Of a DNA stretch of 64,000 bases, positions 8,265 to 18,791 are shown piece by piece. Within the stretch, counting starts at the first letter, position 1; each line of letters starts with the position of its first letter. Source of the DNA: Marinobacter lutaoensis (GTDB taxonomy: Bacteria; Pseudomonadota; Gammaproteobacteria; Pseudomonadales; Oleiphilaceae); the NCBI RefSeq assembly GCF_001981305.1, contig NZ_MSCW01000001.1, forward strand, positions 372,001 through 436,000, read 5' to 3'. Position numbers and translations under genes: made by a program. The notes under the pieces are model-generated. The model worked only from the letters and a program-made list of their open reading frames with translations, searched no databases and was not told where the DNA came from.

Positions 8265-8873
8265 ATGTCATCGAAGTCGCGGCCAGGCCGTGTTGAGTTT
8301 CCCGTGCTGCTGTTGGCCGCGGGTGCGTCCCGCCGAATGGGTCGGGCCAAGGCGCTGCTGCCGTTACCCGGAGGCGGCACACTGCTGGAGCGGGCCCTGG
8401 CACAGGCCCGGCAGCTGAGCCCTGAGGTCCGGGTGGTGGCCGGTGCCAGGTATCCGCTGATCCGCTTTCGCTGCCGGCGCCAGCCGGCCCGGTGGCTGTT
8501 CTGCGAGCGCTGGCCTGAGGGCCTGTCGGCGTCCCTGCAGGCCGGGCTCGACAGCCTGGGCCCGAATACCCGTGGGGTGTTTGTGCTGGTGCTGGACCAG
8601 CCGCTGCTGGAGTTCCGGGCGCTGGCGGCGATGGCACGGCTGGCCCGGGCCGAACCGCGCCAGCCGCTGGCGGCGGACTATGGTGGCCGCCCGGGCGTGC
8701 CGGCGTACCTGCCGCGTGAACTCTGGCCGGCGATCCGGGGTTTGACCGGAGATCGTGGCGCCGGGCAGCTGCTGGCCGAGGCCGGCGCCACCCGCCTGCC
8801 ACTTGCCGGTGTGCGGGACGACGTCGATACACCGGCGGACTGGTCCCGGGTGTGCGCCCGCCTCAGCCGCTGA
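8265..8873 (+). CDS. MobA-like nucleotidyltransferase family protein
   Basis: 202 aa protein of the MobA/MocA NTP-transferase fold. The signature [20 protein letters not shown] near residues 14-33 is the nucleotide-binding loop that ends in the conserved Lys. A central LVLDQPLL matches the metal-binding Asp region (D-Q-P), a signature typical of MocA-like molybdopterin cytidylyltransferases. A function in molybdenum cofactor maturation is therefore possible, but no molybdoenzyme or xdh/coxDEF gene is nearby. ATG 8265 is chosen because the upstream in-frame extension is Arg-rich and not conserved-looking. Its 3' end overlaps the receiver-domain gene by 11 bases, tail to tail. Confidence 0.8.
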   Translation: MSSKSRPGRVEFPVLLLAAGASRRMGRAKALLPLPGGGTLLERALAQARQLSPEVRVVAGARYPLIRFRCRRQPARWLFCERWPEGLSASLQAGLDSLGPNTRGVFVLVLDQPLLEFRALAAMARLARAEPRQPLAADYGGRPGVPAYLPRELWPAIRGLTGDRGAGQLLAEAGATRLPLAGVRDDVDTPADWSRVCARLSR

Positions 8874-9936
8874 ATACGCCGCTCAGCCAGACAATCCCGA
8901 GGCTGAACACCGACAGGCTGATGGCCAGGCCGACGGTGTAGAACCGGGCGCTGGCCGCGCGTTGCCGTGCCACGAACAGGTCAATGGTGCGCTGGGCGAT
9001 GTCCTCGGCGGTTTCCCTGGAAATATCATGTGCCTGCTGTATGGCTTCCGATTGCAGGGTTTGCCAGAACTCGGTGTCGATGGTTTGCACCGCGGTGATG
9101 TGGTCCTTCAGCTCCGCCATGTGCTCGCGGGTGAAGCCGGATTGCCGGGCCAGTGCCTGCTTCAGGTTGGCCAGTTCCTGGCTCAGGTTCAGATTGATCT
9201 CGGCGGCGATGTCGTCGCGCAGCCCCTGGGTCCGCGCCTCCAGGCGCCGGGCCATGTCGTCCAGCCGTTCGGAAAGTTGGGCTTCCTGCTGGCTGCGGGT
9301 ATCCTCCAGTGCCCGTTTGAGGTGGTCGAACTGTTCGTCGAACAGGTCGCTCAGCAGCTCGTGGAGTCGGTTATTGATGTGGGTTTTCACCGCCGAGCGG
9401 GCAATCTGTTCGATCAGCTCGCTGGTCAGGGGCAGGGCGGGGCTGTCGCCCTGGCCGTTGGTGGTGGGAGCCGCGTTAGGGCCGTTCCGGGGCGCGTCCG
9501 GGGCGGTCGTACCCTGACCGGCCGCGGGTGCCGGCGCGGGCTTGGCCAGGTTGCCGGCCGCCACGTCGCTGGCCAGCTGCTCCAGAACCAGGTTCAGGCC
9601 CTCCGTGTGGGGCGGCTTGGTGAGAATGTTGTAAACCCCGAAATTCCGGGCCTCCTCCACGAAAGTGGGGGACTTTTTCGAAGTGCACATGATGATCGGG
9701 ATGTCGGCGGTCTCCGGGTTACCCTTGATGGCCTTGGTGGCCTCCACGCCGTTCATGCCCGGCATCAGGTGATCCATGAAGATTACGTCCGGCCGTTGGT
9801 GGCGGCGGAGGAAATCCAGGGCCTCCTCCGCCGATCCCGCCATGTTCACCTGCATGTCCCGGCTTTCCAGCAGTTTGCTCAGGGCAAACCGGGCGACCTT
9901 GGAGTCATCTACCAGCAGAGCGTTCTTGATTGCCAT
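8863..9936 (-). CDS. Membrane-anchored response-regulator receiver protein
   Basis: 357 aa. Residues 1-120 are a complete receiver domain: acidic pair Asp10/Asp11, phospho-acceptor Asp55 in FMDHLMPG, the Thr/Ser of CTSKK, and Lys in LTKPP. A Pro/Ala-rich linker (about 125-170) is followed by a long Glu/Gln/Ala helical region (about 175-325). One transmembrane helix sits at the extreme C-terminus ([19 protein letters not shown]). There is no DNA-binding, GGDEF or enzymatic output domain. The layout suggests a phosphorylation-controlled, tail-anchored scaffold rather than a transcription factor. Two more membrane or envelope genes lie upstream on the same strand. No histidine kinase is in the window, and the function is unknown. 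Confidence 0.85.
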   Translation of the reverse strand: MAIKNALLVDDSKVARFALSKLLESRDMQVNMAGSAEEALDFLRRHQRPDVIFMDHLMPGMNGVEATKAIKGNPETADIPIIMCTSKKSPTFVEEARNFGVYNILTKPPHTEGLNLVLEQLASDVAAGNLAKPAPAPAAGQGTTAPDAPRNGPNAAPTTNGQGDSPALPLTSELIEQIARSAVKTHINNRLHELLSDLFDEQFDHLKRALEDTRSQQEAQLSERLDDMARRLEARTQGLRDDIAAEINLNLSQELANLKQALARQSGFTREHMAELKDHITAVQTIDTEFWQTLQSEAIQQAHDISRETAEDIAQRTIDLFVARQRAASARFYTVGLAISLSVFSLGIVWLSGVFSG

Positions 9937-9987
9937 GTCACTTCCTCAAGCGGTTGCTGCCATCATGCGTGGTTTCGTGGCGCTGAC

Positions 9988-11214
9988 TTACCAGCCTTCC
10001 AGCGGCGGGCACTGGGTGGCCCGGTAACTCTTGTCCCGGTAACACACGCCCGGCTCGGTGGTGCGTGCGGTGAAAATCTCGCCCGCCGCCGTGGTCAGGC
10101 GGACCTGGCCGTAGGGCTTGCCATGGCGAAAGGTGGCTTCGATGGAACTGCCGTTGGGGTTGCTGAGCCGTCCCGTGCCGTGGAATTCGCCGTCGATGTA
10201 CTGGCCTTCGTATTTCTTGCCGTCGGCAAAGACTTCCGTGCCGGCACCGTGATAGGCACCGTTGGAGAACTCGCCGTCGTAGGTGTGGCCGTCCGGATAG
10301 GTGAGCACGCCCCGGCCATGAAATCGGCCATTGCGAAAACCTCCGACGTAGAGCGTGCCGTCCACCCGAGTGAGGGAGCCGGGACCGTTCAGCTCGCCCG
10401 CGGCCCACAGACCGTTGCGGATCTCGCCGTTTGTCAGGGTCAGGGTGCCCTTGCCGTGGAACCGGTCATCCTGAAACTGGCCGGTGTACTCGGCCCCGTC
10501 CGCGCCCCGCCATAGGCCCTCGCCACTGCGCTTGCCCCGGACCCAGTCGCCCTCGTACCGACTGCCGTCCGGAAACCAGGCCGTGCCGCGGCCATGGAAG
10601 GCGCCGTCCACGAACTGGCCTTGGTAGCGCAGGCCGGTGTCGCCCTGGTAGGTGCCGTCGCCGGTGCGGATGCCCCCGATCCAGGTGCCGTTGCGGAAGT
10701 CGACGGTGGTCAGGGCCACCAGCCGGCCGACCAGGGTGGTTTCATCCCCGGCCCGCAGTTGCACCTGCCGGTGCCAGGGCTGGAAGCCGGGTTTGCGGAT
10801 GACAATGTCGTAGCGGCCGGGCTCAAGGTCCAGATCCAGGCGGGTGGCGCCATAGTCCCGCCCGTTAATGGTGACCGAGTCCCCCAAGACATTGGAGCGG
10901 ATCACCAGGGTGGCGGTGGTCGGTTTGGGCACCGGGGACGGCAGCGCCTCCGGTGGTGGTGGCTCGGAAGGGCCAGCGTCGAGCTCGGTTCTGGCCGGTG
11001 TCTGCTTGTCCCCGGCCACGGCGGGGGGCGCCGCCGCCGGCCAAGGTTCCCGCGCTGCGCTGGGTGGGGCGGGCGGGCTGGCCACGGGTGTGTGGGCTGG
11101 AGGCTGGGACATGGGCGTGGGGATCAGGGTCTGGCGCACCGAGGCGAAGCCCGCGGTGACCAGGAGCATCAGTGCCAGTGCATTGAAAAACAGCAGCGGC
11201 CTGAAATCGACCAT
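9988..11214 (-). CDS. PEGA-domain and MORN-repeat envelope protein
   Basis: 408 aa. One N-terminal hydrophobic segment (about 7-26) acts as anchor or signal; a Pro/Ala-rich linker runs to about residue 95. A PEGA-like beta domain (about 98-168, with GDSVTINGRDYGAT and LEPGRYDIVIRKPGF) follows. Then come about nine MORN repeats (for example YQGQFVDGAFHGRGTAWF and YDGEFSNGAYHGAGTEVF) ending with a Cys-containing tail. PEGA domains are found in envelope proteins and MORN repeats bind membranes or proteins in other systems; the role here is inferred as an envelope scaffold. It is 51 bases upstream of the receiver-domain gene on the same strand. Confidence 0.85.
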   Translation of the reverse strand: MVDFRPLLFFNALALMLLVTAGFASVRQTLIPTPMSQPPAHTPVASPPAPPSAAREPWPAAAPPAVAGDKQTPARTELDAGPSEPPPPEALPSPVPKPTTATLVIRSNVLGDSVTINGRDYGATRLDLDLEPGRYDIVIRKPGFQPWHRQVQLRAGDETTLVGRLVALTTVDFRNGTWIGGIRTGDGTYQGDTGLRYQGQFVDGAFHGRGTAWFPDGSRYEGDWVRGKRSGEGLWRGADGAEYTGQFQDDRFHGKGTLTLTNGEIRNGLWAAGELNGPGSLTRVDGTLYVGGFRNGRFHGRGVLTYPDGHTYDGEFSNGAYHGAGTEVFADGKKYEGQYIDGEFHGTGRLSNPNGSSIEATFRHGKPYGQVRLTTAAGEIFTARTTEPGVCYRDKSYRATQCPPLEGW

Positions 11215-11330
11215 GGTGGAGGAACCTCTTGATCCTGGCTAAGCGAATCCCGATGTGTTCCTCATATTAACCAGCGTTTGCAACGGTATGTAACAGAAAG
11301 TCAGCGAACTTATCCAGAATGCCGGGCAAA

Positions 11331-11792
11331 TCACACTTTGTCCGGAAGCCTGTCATGGTTGAGCTGTTCCCACGCTTTCATGTACACATCGGCCTCGTAT
11401 TCGTAGGGCGAGCGGAACGGCGTGAGAACGAAATCAAACACCAGGAAGAAGAAACCAACGGATGCCCAGGCGATGAGCAGGCTGCTCTGGGTGTTGGCCT
11501 GGACTTCGGGGTTGGAGCCAACGAAGGCTTCCAGCAGCGGAATCAGCTCCGAGGCCAGGACCACCGGGTTGAAGCTGGTCATGACGAACGGAATCCAGAA
11601 GGCGAGCAGGACCGGAAAGAAACCGAACGACCAGAGCAGGCGCCGTGCCAGGTACGCAGCCAGGGCCCGCCAATACCGCTGGCGGATTTCCGGTACCTTG
11701 CGAATCTGGTCCAGATAGCGGCGGCGCTCCTCCCAGTAGGCGGCCACTTCCGGAGCGTCGACGGCTGGGAGGCTGTTTTCGGTATCGGTCAT
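11331..11792 (-). CDS. Small two-helix membrane protein of unknown function
   Basis: 153 aa from ATG 11792 (MTDTENSLPAVD). The N-terminal third is charged and amphipathic, rich in Arg, Tyr and Trp. Two membrane helices follow at about 52-74 and 103-125, with a short extracytoplasmic loop of about 28 residues and a cytoplasmic tail. I do not recognise a named family. It reads in the same direction as the MORN and receiver-domain genes (116 and 51 base gaps), so a shared transcript is possible. An in-frame upstream start at 11867 would add 25 residues but would overlap the promoter region of the divergent protease gene. Confidence 0.7.
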   Translation of the reverse strand: MTDTENSLPAVDAPEVAAYWEERRRYLDQIRKVPEIRQRYWRALAAYLARRLLWSFGFFPVLLAFWIPFVMTSFNPVVLASELIPLLEAFVGSNPEVQANTQSSLLIAWASVGFFFLVFDFVLTPFRSPYEYEADVYMKAWEQLNHDRLPDKV

Positions 11793-11892
11793 GGGGGTGG
11801 GGCTGCCTTTATGTCTGCGGGACTGTGCATGATAATCGATTCGACGTGTTACCCTACAAGTCTCCATTTGTGTTAACGACAGGATAGATTGA

Positions 11893-14817
11893 ATGGCTGC
11901 TGTGAGCGAGAACCCTACCCATCCGGCCTTCGAGAAGCTTCGCAGTCACCGGATCGGCACCCTCAACCTGGAAATCGAGGAATACCGCCACAAGCGAACC
12001 GGTGCCCGTCACCTGCACTTGGCGGCGGACAATGACGAGAACGTGTTCTTCGTGGCCCTGAGGACTTTCCCGATGGACTCCACCGGGGTCGCCCATATCC
12101 TGGAGCACACGGCCCTGTGCGGCAGCGAGAAGTACCCGGTCCGGGACCCGTTTTTCATGATGATCCGCCGGTCCCTGAACACCTTTATGAATGCGTTTAC
12201 CAGCAGCGACTGGACGGCGTATCCGTTCGCCAGCATGAACCGCAAGGACTTCGACAACCTGTTGCAGGTGTATCTGGACTCGGTGTTTTTCTCCCGGCTT
12301 GACCCGCTGGACTTCGCCCAGGAAGGGCATCGCCTGGAGTTCGAGAAGCCGGACGACCCGAGCACCGACCTGGTGTACCGGGGCGTGGTCTACAACGAGA
12401 TGAAGGGAGCCATGAGCTCGCCCACCTCCCAGCTCTGGCAGAACCTCACCAGCCACCTGTTCCCGACCACCACCTACCACTACAACAGCGGCGGTGAACC
12501 GGACCACATCGTGGACCTGAGCTATGACGAGCTGCTGCGCTTCTATCGACATCATTACCATCCCAGCAACGCCATTTTTGCCACCTATGGCAATATTCCG
12601 GCCCACGAGCACCACGAACGGTTCGAGGCGCTGGCCCTCAAGCGCTTCGACCGTCAGGAAGTCGAGCTGCCGGTACGGGATGAAAAGCGCATGTTTGCGC
12701 CGATCCGGGTGGAACAGGCGTACCCGGTCAGCGAGGGCGAGGGGACGGAGAACAAGACCCACATCGTCATGGGCTGGCTGCTGGGACACAGCTTCGACCT
12801 GTTCGAGAACATGGAGGCTCAGCTGCTGTCGGCGGTGTTGCTGGAAAACAGCGCGTCGCCGTTGATGCGGGCACTGGAATCCACGGACCTGGGACAGGCG
12901 CCGTCGCCGATGTGTGGCCTGGAGGACTCCAACCGGGAAATGACCTTCGTGTGTGGCATCGAAGGCAGCGAGCCGGAGCATGCCCGGGCACTCGAGGCGC
13001 TGGTGGAGTCCACGCTGCGCCGGGTGGCGGAGGAGGGTGTCAGCGAGGAGCGGCTGGAGGCAATCCTGCATCAGTTGGAGCTGCATCAGCGGGAAATCTC
13101 CGGGGACCACTTCCCCTATGGCCTGCAACTGATCATGAGTGCCATCGGACCGATGGTACACGGCGGCGACCCGGTCGCCCTGCTTGATCTGGAACCGGTG
13201 CTGGCCACCTTGCGCGAGAAAATCCGGAACCCGGACTATATCCCCAATCTGATCCGCGGCAAGCTGCTGGACAACCCGCACCGGGTCACCCTTACCCTGC
13301 GTCCGGACGAACAGCTGGAAAGCCGGCGCCAGAAAGCCATCCGTGACGCCCTGGCCCGTCGCAAGCAGTCGTTGACGGAGTCGGATGCCCAGGCGCTGGT
13401 GGCTCAGGCCAAGGCCCTGGAAGAGCGCCAGCTGCGCAAGGACGACGCGTCCATCCTGCCCAAGGTGGACCTGTCCGACGTGCCCCTGCAGATGCCGGAG
13501 CCCGAGTACCGTTACGATGGCGATATCGCCGCCACCCTCTATGCCCGAGGGACCAATGGCCTGGTTTACCAACAGGTGGTGGTGCCGGTTCCGGCCCTGA
13601 GCCGGGACGAGCTGTTGCTGTTGCCGTACTACACCACCCTGATTCCTGAGGTGGGGTGCGGCGACCGGGACTACCTGCAGATGCAGGACCGTATTTCCGC
13701 GGAGTCGGGCGGCATCAGCGCGGCCTTCAGCGCCAAGGGGCGGGTTGATGATGTTCAGGACCTGTCCGGTTATCTGGTGTTCAGCGGCAAGGCGCTGGCC
13801 CGCAACCGGGACAAGCTGACCCGGTTGTTGCGGGACGTATATACCGGCGCCCGTTTCGACGAGAAAGACCGGGTCCGGGAAATCATCGCCCAGATCCGGG
13901 CCCGCCGTGTGCAGGCGGTGACCGGCAGTGGTCATGCCCTGGCCATGGGCGCGGCGTCCCAGGGACTGAGCGCCGGCGCCTGGCTCTCCTATCAGCTGGG
14001 TGGACTGGAAGCGATCCGGGGAACCAAGCAGCTGGATGCGTCGCTGAACGATGCCGGCGCACTGGAAGCGTTCTGCGGCCGGCTGGCTGCACTGCACGAC
14101 AAGATCACGCGTCAGTCCCGGCAATTCCTGGTGATTGGCGAGGAGGAGCACCTCGACGCCATGGTGGATGACCTCAAGTCCTGCTGGTCGGCGTCGTCTT
14201 CCCAGGATGGGGACCCCTGGCGCCTGGAACCGGTCAGCTACACCACCCGCGAGGCCTGGCTCACGACCACGCAGGTGAACTTCTGCGCCAAGGCCTACCC
14301 CACCGTTCCGGTGGAGCATCCGGATGCGGCGGCGCTGACCGTTCTGGGGGTGTTCCTGCGCAACGGTTATCTGCACCGGGCCATCCGCGAGAAGGGGGGC
14401 GCTTACGGTGGCGGCGCCGGTCAGGACAGTGTGAATGGGGTGTTCCGCTTCTTCTCCTACCGTGATCCCCGCTTGGGGGATACCCTGGAGGACTTTGATC
14501 AGGCTCTGGCCTGGCTGCAGGAAACACCCCATGAATACCAAGCGCTGGAGGAGGCGATTCTGGGTGTAATCGGCCAGCTGGACCGGCCCCGCTCACCCGC
14601 CGGTGCCGCTCGCCATGCTTTCCATAACCGCCTGTTCGGGCGGACCCCGGAACAGCGGGCGAGGTTCCGGGAACGGGTCCTGGCCACCCGTCTTGACGAC
14701 CTGCGCCGTGTTGCGGACACCTGGTTGTCGCCGGACAGCGCCAGCCTGGCGGTGGTCACCAGTGCCGACAATCGGGGTCTGGTCGAAGCCCTGGGGATGA
14801 GCGTCCGGGAGCTGTAA
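11893..14817 (+). CDS. M16C metalloprotease (presequence-protease/insulinase-like)
   Basis: 974 aa zinc peptidase of the large M16C type, in which two homologous halves form a closed chamber. The inverted zinc motif HILEH (HxxEH) is at about residue 69, followed by the family stretch CGSEKYPVRDPFF. The C-terminal half keeps the substrate-closing Arg/Tyr-type segment (REKGGAYGGGAG). Family members degrade peptides of roughly 10-65 residues in the cytoplasm or organelles; no signal peptide is seen. It stands alone, divergent from the two-helix membrane protein gene and convergent with ppsR. Length and motifs are complete. Confidence 0.92.
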   Translation: MAAVSENPTHPAFEKLRSHRIGTLNLEIEEYRHKRTGARHLHLAADNDENVFFVALRTFPMDSTGVAHILEHTALCGSEKYPVRDPFFMMIRRSLNTFMNAFTSSDWTAYPFASMNRKDFDNLLQVYLDSVFFSRLDPLDFAQEGHRLEFEKPDDPSTDLVYRGVVYNEMKGAMSSPTSQLWQNLTSHLFPTTTYHYNSGGEPDHIVDLSYDELLRFYRHHYHPSNAIFATYGNIPAHEHHERFEALALKRFDRQEVELPVRDEKRMFAPIRVEQAYPVSEGEGTENKTHIVMGWLLGHSFDLFENMEAQLLSAVLLENSASPLMRALESTDLGQAPSPMCGLEDSNREMTFVCGIEGSEPEHARALEALVESTLRRVAEEGVSEERLEAILHQLELHQREISGDHFPYGLQLIMSAIGPMVHGGDPVALLDLEPVLATLREKIRNPDYIPNLIRGKLLDNPHRVTLTLRPDEQLESRRQKAIRDALARRKQSLTESDAQALVAQAKALEERQLRKDDASILPKVDLSDVPLQMPEPEYRYDGDIAATLYARGTNGLVYQQVVVPVPALSRDELLLLPYYTTLIPEVGCGDRDYLQMQDRISAESGGISAAFSAKGRVDDVQDLSGYLVFSGKALARNRDKLTRLLRDVYTGARFDEKDRVREIIAQIRARRVQAVTGSGHALAMGAASQGLSAGAWLSYQLGGLEAIRGTKQLDASLNDAGALEAFCGRLAALHDKITRQSRQFLVIGEEEHLDAMVDDLKSCWSASSSQDGDPWRLEPVSYTTREAWLTTTQVNFCAKAYPTVPVEHPDAAALTVLGVFLRNGYLHRAIREKGGAYGGGAGQDSVNGVFRFFSYRDPRLGDTLEDFDQALAWLQETPHEYQALEEAILGVIGQLDRPRSPAGAARHAFHNRLFGRTPEQRARFRERVLATRLDDLRRVADTWLSPDSASLAVVTSADNRGLVEALGMSVREL

Positions 14818-14826
14818 CCCGGACCG

Positions 14827-14851
14827 GAGCGGCCCTTAGCGGGCCGCTCCG
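14827..14851. terminator. GC-rich hairpin between convergent genes
   Basis: GGAGCGGCCC and GGGCCGCTCC form a perfect 10-bp stem between the protease gene and ppsR. There is no clear T-run on either side, so termination strength is uncertain. Confidence 0.55.
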
Positions 14852-14853
14852 GG

Positions 14854-15669
14854 TCAGCGGTGGCGCTTGAGCCCGGTGGCCACCATGATGCGGGTCGAGA
14901 TTTCCTCGATCGAGTAGGCGGTGGTGTTGAGGTAGGGAATGCGCTCCCTCCGGTACATCAGCTCGATTTCCTCGATTTCATGCATGCACTGCTGGATTGA
15001 CGAGTAACGTGAGTTGGGACGCCGCTCATTCCGGATGGTGGCCAGCCGTTCCGGGTCGATGGTCAGACCGAACAGCTTCTCCTTGTGCGGTTTCAGGGCC
15101 TTGGGCATGCGTTGGTCGGCCAGGTCGTCCTCGGTGATTGGGTAGTTGGCGGCCTTGATGCCATACTGAAGCGCAAGGTACAGGCAGGTGGGCGTCTTAC
15201 CGCTTCGGGAAGCCCCGATCAGGATCAGGTCCGCCTCGTTGTAGTGCCGGGTACGGGCGCCATCGTCGTTGTCGAGGGCGAAGTTGACGGCGTTGATCCG
15301 CCGCTCATAGCTGCCTTCGTTGTTGATGGCGTGGCTTTTGCCCACGGTGTATGAGGAGGAGGATCGAAGCTCCTGTTCCAGCGGGTTGAGGAAGGTGCCG
15401 AAGATGTCCACCATGAAGCCGTCGGCGCGCCCGATGATCTCCCGGATGTGGCTGTCGACGATGGTGTCGAACACCAGGGGACGCTCGCCGTCGGTTTCCG
15501 CCGCCTTGTTGATGCGCTTGACCATCTCCAGGGCTTTTTCCTCGCTGTCGATGTAGGGTATGGTCACCCGCTCGAATTCGATCTTCTCGAACTGGGCCAG
15601 CAGGGCGTGGCCAAGGGCTTCGGCCGTCAGGCCCGTGCCATCGGAAATGAAGAAGGCAGTGCGTCTCAT
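14854..15669 (-). CDS. ppsR: PEP synthase regulatory protein (kinase/pyrophosphorylase)
   Basis: 271 aa bifunctional enzyme of the DUF299/PpsR family. It inactivates phosphoenolpyruvate synthase by ADP-dependent phosphorylation and reactivates it by Pi-dependent dephosphorylation. The N-terminus [17 protein letters not shown] is the family signature, and the P-loop-like [15 protein letters not shown] lies near residue 152. It is divergent from ppsA across a 177-bp gap that must hold both promoters, the arrangement seen in many Gammaproteobacteria. Full length with a clear start at ATG 15669. Confidence 0.96.
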   Translation of the reverse strand: MRRTAFFISDGTGLTAEALGHALLAQFEKIEFERVTIPYIDSEEKALEMVKRINKAAETDGERPLVFDTIVDSHIREIIGRADGFMVDIFGTFLNPLEQELRSSSSYTVGKSHAINNEGSYERRINAVNFALDNDDGARTRHYNEADLILIGASRSGKTPTCLYLALQYGIKAANYPITEDDLADQRMPKALKPHKEKLFGLTIDPERLATIRNERRPNSRYSSIQQCMHEIEEIELMYRRERIPYLNTTAYSIEEISTRIMVATGLKRHR

Positions 15670-15846
15670 GATGTGGTATCCGGTTTCGTTGCTGGCAGGG
15701 ATGGCAAGGTCCCTAGGTAATTTCCGCAGGTTACAGTATCATACACGCCAAGTTCGAGACCCCGCAGTGGATATTGCCTGCATTGGCCACTGAATGCCGC
15801 TGGCCCGGTTTTGCTCTTAGCTACACAGACTCAAGGGAGACGTGCT

Positions 15847-18219
15847 TTGGAAGATTACATCATTTGGTTTGATCACCTCGGAATGTCGGATGTCGACCGG
15901 GTCGGTGGCAAGAACGCCTCCCTCGGCGAAATGATCAGTAATCTCGCCAACGCAGGTGTTACCGTTCCGGGTGGGTTCGCCACCACGGCTCACGCCTACC
16001 GGGAATTCCTGGCCACCGACGGTCTCAAGGACCGCATTGACGAAGCCCTTGATAAGCTGGATGTCAACGACGTCAACGAGTTGGCCCGGGTCGGCGCGCA
16101 GATCCGCCAGTGGATCATCGACACGGACTTCCCCCAGGCCCTGGACGAGGCCCTGGCACAGGCGTTCACCCAGCTGCAGGATGGCAACGAGCAGATGGCC
16201 GTAGCGGTGCGCTCATCGGCCACGGCCGAGGACCTGCCGGATGCGTCCTTCGCCGGCCAACAGGAAACCTTCCTGAACGTGGTGGGGTTGCCCCAGGTTC
16301 GCCGTTCGGTGAAGGAGGTGTTCGCCTCCCTGTTCAATGACCGGGCCATTTCCTACCGCGTGCATCACGGCTTTGATCACAAACTGGTGGCCCTGTCGGC
16401 CGGCATCCAGAAAATGGTGCGCAGTGAAACGGCGGCCAGCGGCGTCATGTTTACCCTGGATACCGAGTCCGGATTCCGGGATGTGGTTTTCGTCACCGCG
16501 TCCTACGGGCTTGGCGAAACCGTGGTTCAGGGCGCGGTCAACCCGGATGAGTTCTACGTTCACAAGCCGACCCTGGAGGCCGGCCGGCCGGCGGTGCTGC
16601 GCCGTAACCTGGGCAGCAAGGCCATCAAGATGGTCTACCATTCCAACCCGGGCGAGGGCGAGTTCGTGGAAACCGTAAAGGTGGCCCCGGAAGATCGCAA
16701 CCGCTTCTCCATCACCGATGCCGAGGTGGAGGAACTGGCGCGCCAGGCAATGATCATCGAGAAACACTACGGCCGTCCGATGGACATCGAATGGGCCAAG
16801 GACGGGGACGACGGGCGGATCTACATTGTTCAGGCCCGGCCCGAGACCGTGAAGAGCCGCGCCGCCGCCAACGTGATGGAGCGCTACCTGCTCAAGGAAA
16901 CCGGCAAGGTGCTGGTGGAAGGGCGCAGCATCGGTCACAAGATTGGCAGCGGCCCGGTCAAGATCATCACCAGCATCAACGAAATGGATCGGGTTCAGCC
17001 CGGCGACGTGCTGGTGACCGACATGACCGACCCGGATTGGGAGCCGGTCATGAAACGCGCCTCCGCCATCGTGACCGATCGTGGCGGACGCACCTGTCAC
17101 GCCGCCATCATTGCCCGTGAACTGGGCATTCCGGCTGTGGTCGGTTGTGGCGATGCCACCGAAGTGCTGCAGGACGGCCAGCAGGTCACCGTATCCTGCG
17201 CCGAAGGGGATACCGGCCTGATCTATGAGGGGGCGCTGGATTTCGAACTGCGTGAGAACACCGTCGACTCCATGCCAGCGATCCCGTTCAAGATCATGAT
17301 GAACGTGGGCAACCCGGACCGTGCCTTCGACTTCCAGGCGCTGCCCAACGAAGGGGTGGGGCTGGCCCGGCTGGAGTTCATCATCAACCGCATGATCGGC
17401 GTGCATCCCAAGGCCCTGCTGAATTTCGACAGCCTGCCCCGGGACATCAAGCAGACGGTGGAGAAACGCATCGCCGGCTACCCCTCGCCGGTGGAGTTCT
17501 ACGTGGAGAAGCTGGTGGAGGGCATCGCCACCCTGGCGGCCGCGTTCGCGCCGAAGAAGGTGATCGTGCGCCTCTCCGACTTTAAGTCCAACGAATACGC
17601 CAACTTGATCGGCGGCACCCTGTACGAGCCGGATGAAGAGAACCCGATGCTCGGTTTCCGGGGCGCGTCCCGCTACATCTCCGACACCTTCCGGGACTGC
17701 TTCGAACTGGAGTGTCGTGCCCTGAAGAAAGTACGCAATGAGATGGGGCTGACCAACGTGGAAGTCATGGTGCCCTTCGTCCGGACGGTGGGTGAAGCAG
17801 AGCAGGTGGTGGAACTGCTGGCGGAAAACGGCCTCAAGCGGGGCGAGAACGGTCTGCGGGTGATCATGATGTGCGAACTGCCAGCCAACGCGCTGCTGGC
17901 GGATCAGTTCCTGCAGCACTTTGACGGGTTCTCCATCGGCTCCAATGACCTGACCCAGCTGACCCTGGGGCTGGACCGGGATTCCGGCATCATCGCGCAT
18001 CTGTTCGACGAACGGAACGACGCGGTCAAGGCGTTGCTGTCCAATGCCATCCAGGCATGCAAAAAGGCCGGTAAGTACATCGGTATCTGCGGTCAGGGCC
18101 CGTCGGATCATCCCGACTTGGCCAAGTGGCTGATGGACCAGGGCATCGATTCCGTTTCCCTGAACCCGGATTCGGTGCTGGATACCTGGTTCTTCCTGGC
18201 GGATGAAAAAATCGACTGA
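15847..18219 (+). CDS. ppsA: Phosphoenolpyruvate synthase
   Basis: Makes phosphoenolpyruvate from pyruvate and ATP for gluconeogenesis; 790 aa (E. coli 792). The N-terminal ATP-grasp part starts with [10 protein letters not shown]. The swivelling phosphohistidine domain has the [15 protein letters not shown] catalytic His. The C-terminal barrel ends with the CGQGPSD motif. The start is probably TTG 15847 ([12 protein letters not shown]): it aligns with the family N-terminus and has AAGGGAGA just upstream, whereas the in-frame TTG at 15811 adds 12 non-conserved residues. Its regulator ppsR is divergent. rraA follows 32 bases downstream. Confidence 0.96.
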   Translation: MEDYIIWFDHLGMSDVDRVGGKNASLGEMISNLANAGVTVPGGFATTAHAYREFLATDGLKDRIDEALDKLDVNDVNELARVGAQIRQWIIDTDFPQALDEALAQAFTQLQDGNEQMAVAVRSSATAEDLPDASFAGQQETFLNVVGLPQVRRSVKEVFASLFNDRAISYRVHHGFDHKLVALSAGIQKMVRSETAASGVMFTLDTESGFRDVVFVTASYGLGETVVQGAVNPDEFYVHKPTLEAGRPAVLRRNLGSKAIKMVYHSNPGEGEFVETVKVAPEDRNRFSITDAEVEELARQAMIIEKHYGRPMDIEWAKDGDDGRIYIVQARPETVKSRAAANVMERYLLKETGKVLVEGRSIGHKIGSGPVKIITSINEMDRVQPGDVLVTDMTDPDWEPVMKRASAIVTDRGGRTCHAAIIARELGIPAVVGCGDATEVLQDGQQVTVSCAEGDTGLIYEGALDFELRENTVDSMPAIPFKIMMNVGNPDRAFDFQALPNEGVGLARLEFIINRMIGVHPKALLNFDSLPRDIKQTVEKRIAGYPSPVEFYVEKLVEGIATLAAAFAPKKVIVRLSDFKSNEYANLIGGTLYEPDEENPMLGFRGASRYISDTFRDCFELECRALKKVRNEMGLTNVEVMVPFVRTVGEAEQVVELLAENGLKRGENGLRVIMMCELPANALLADQFLQHFDGFSIGSNDLTQLTLGLDRDSGIIAHLFDERNDAVKALLSNAIQACKKAGKYIGICGQGPSDHPDLAKWLMDQGIDSVSLNPDSVLDTWFFLADEKID

Positions 18220-18251
18220 TCCACTATCCGGATATAGAGGAGAGCAACGAC

Positions 18252-18731
18252 GTGACAGACATCATAACGCCGGACCTGTGCGATGAATTCCCCGATGTCC
18301 AGGTGGTGGCACCAGGGTTCCGCAACTTCGGAGGTATCCGAGCCTTTGGCGGTGAGATCGTGACCGTCAAGTGTTTCGAGGACAATTCCGTGGTGAAGGA
18401 GCAGGTGGGCCTGCCGGGCAATGGCCGAGTGATGGTCGTCGACGGTGGCGGCTCCATGCGCAACGCCCTGCTGGGTGACATGCTTGCGGAGAAAGCCGCA
18501 GCCAACGGCTGGGCCGGGTTGATCATTTACGGCTGCATCCGCGACGTGGATGAGATCGGCCGGACCCACCTAGGCGTCCAGGCCCTGGGAACCGTGCCCC
18601 GGAAAACCGAAAAGCGGGGCATCGGTGACCTGAATGTGCCAGTGACCTTTCACGGGGTGACCTTTCACCCGGGTCACTACGTCTACGCGGATAACAACGG
18701 CATCATCGTATCCGAGAAGCCGCTGGTGTAA
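18252..18731 (+). CDS. rraA: Ribonuclease E activity regulator RraA
   Basis: 159 aa trimeric protein of the RraA/HMG-aldolase-like family, with the conserved core [27 protein letters not shown] and [14 protein letters not shown]. In E. coli RraA binds RNase E and inhibits it; rne itself is 3 kb away here. Some family members are oxaloacetate decarboxylase/HMG aldolases, and sequence alone does not rule that out. The start is GTG 18252 after GGAGAGCAACGAC. It follows ppsA closely and is followed by a strong terminator. Confidence 0.93.
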   Translation: MTDIITPDLCDEFPDVQVVAPGFRNFGGIRAFGGEIVTVKCFEDNSVVKEQVGLPGNGRVMVVDGGGSMRNALLGDMLAEKAAANGWAGLIIYGCIRDVDEIGRTHLGVQALGTVPRKTEKRGIGDLNVPVTFHGVTFHPGHYVYADNNGIIVSEKPLV

Positions 18732-18754
18732 CCGGCGCGCGCATCACATCGAAA

Positions 18755-18788
18755 GCAAAAAGGCGGCCTCCGTGGGCCGCCTTTTTGC
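18755..18788. terminator. Bidirectional terminator between rraA and the PilZ gene
   Basis: GGCGGCC-TCCGTG-GGCCGCC stem flanked by an A-run on the left and a T-run on the right, so it can serve rraA on the plus strand and the PilZ gene on the minus strand. Confidence 0.92.
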
Positions 18789-18791
18789 TGT

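Noticed and set aside
8755..10515. 586-codon plus-strand frame spanning the receiver and MORN genes
   Set aside because: It crosses two well-supported minus-strand genes and their intergenic gap, with no recognisable domain.
11854..14541. 895-codon open frame on the minus strand opposite the M16 protease gene
   Set aside because: It is antisense to a clear metalloprotease with HxxEH motif, is rich in Gln/His/Arg/Gly as expected from GC-rich codon mirrors, and shows no family motif.
16213..18111. 632-codon minus-strand frame opposite ppsA
   Set aside because: Antisense shadow of a fully conserved PEP synthase gene.
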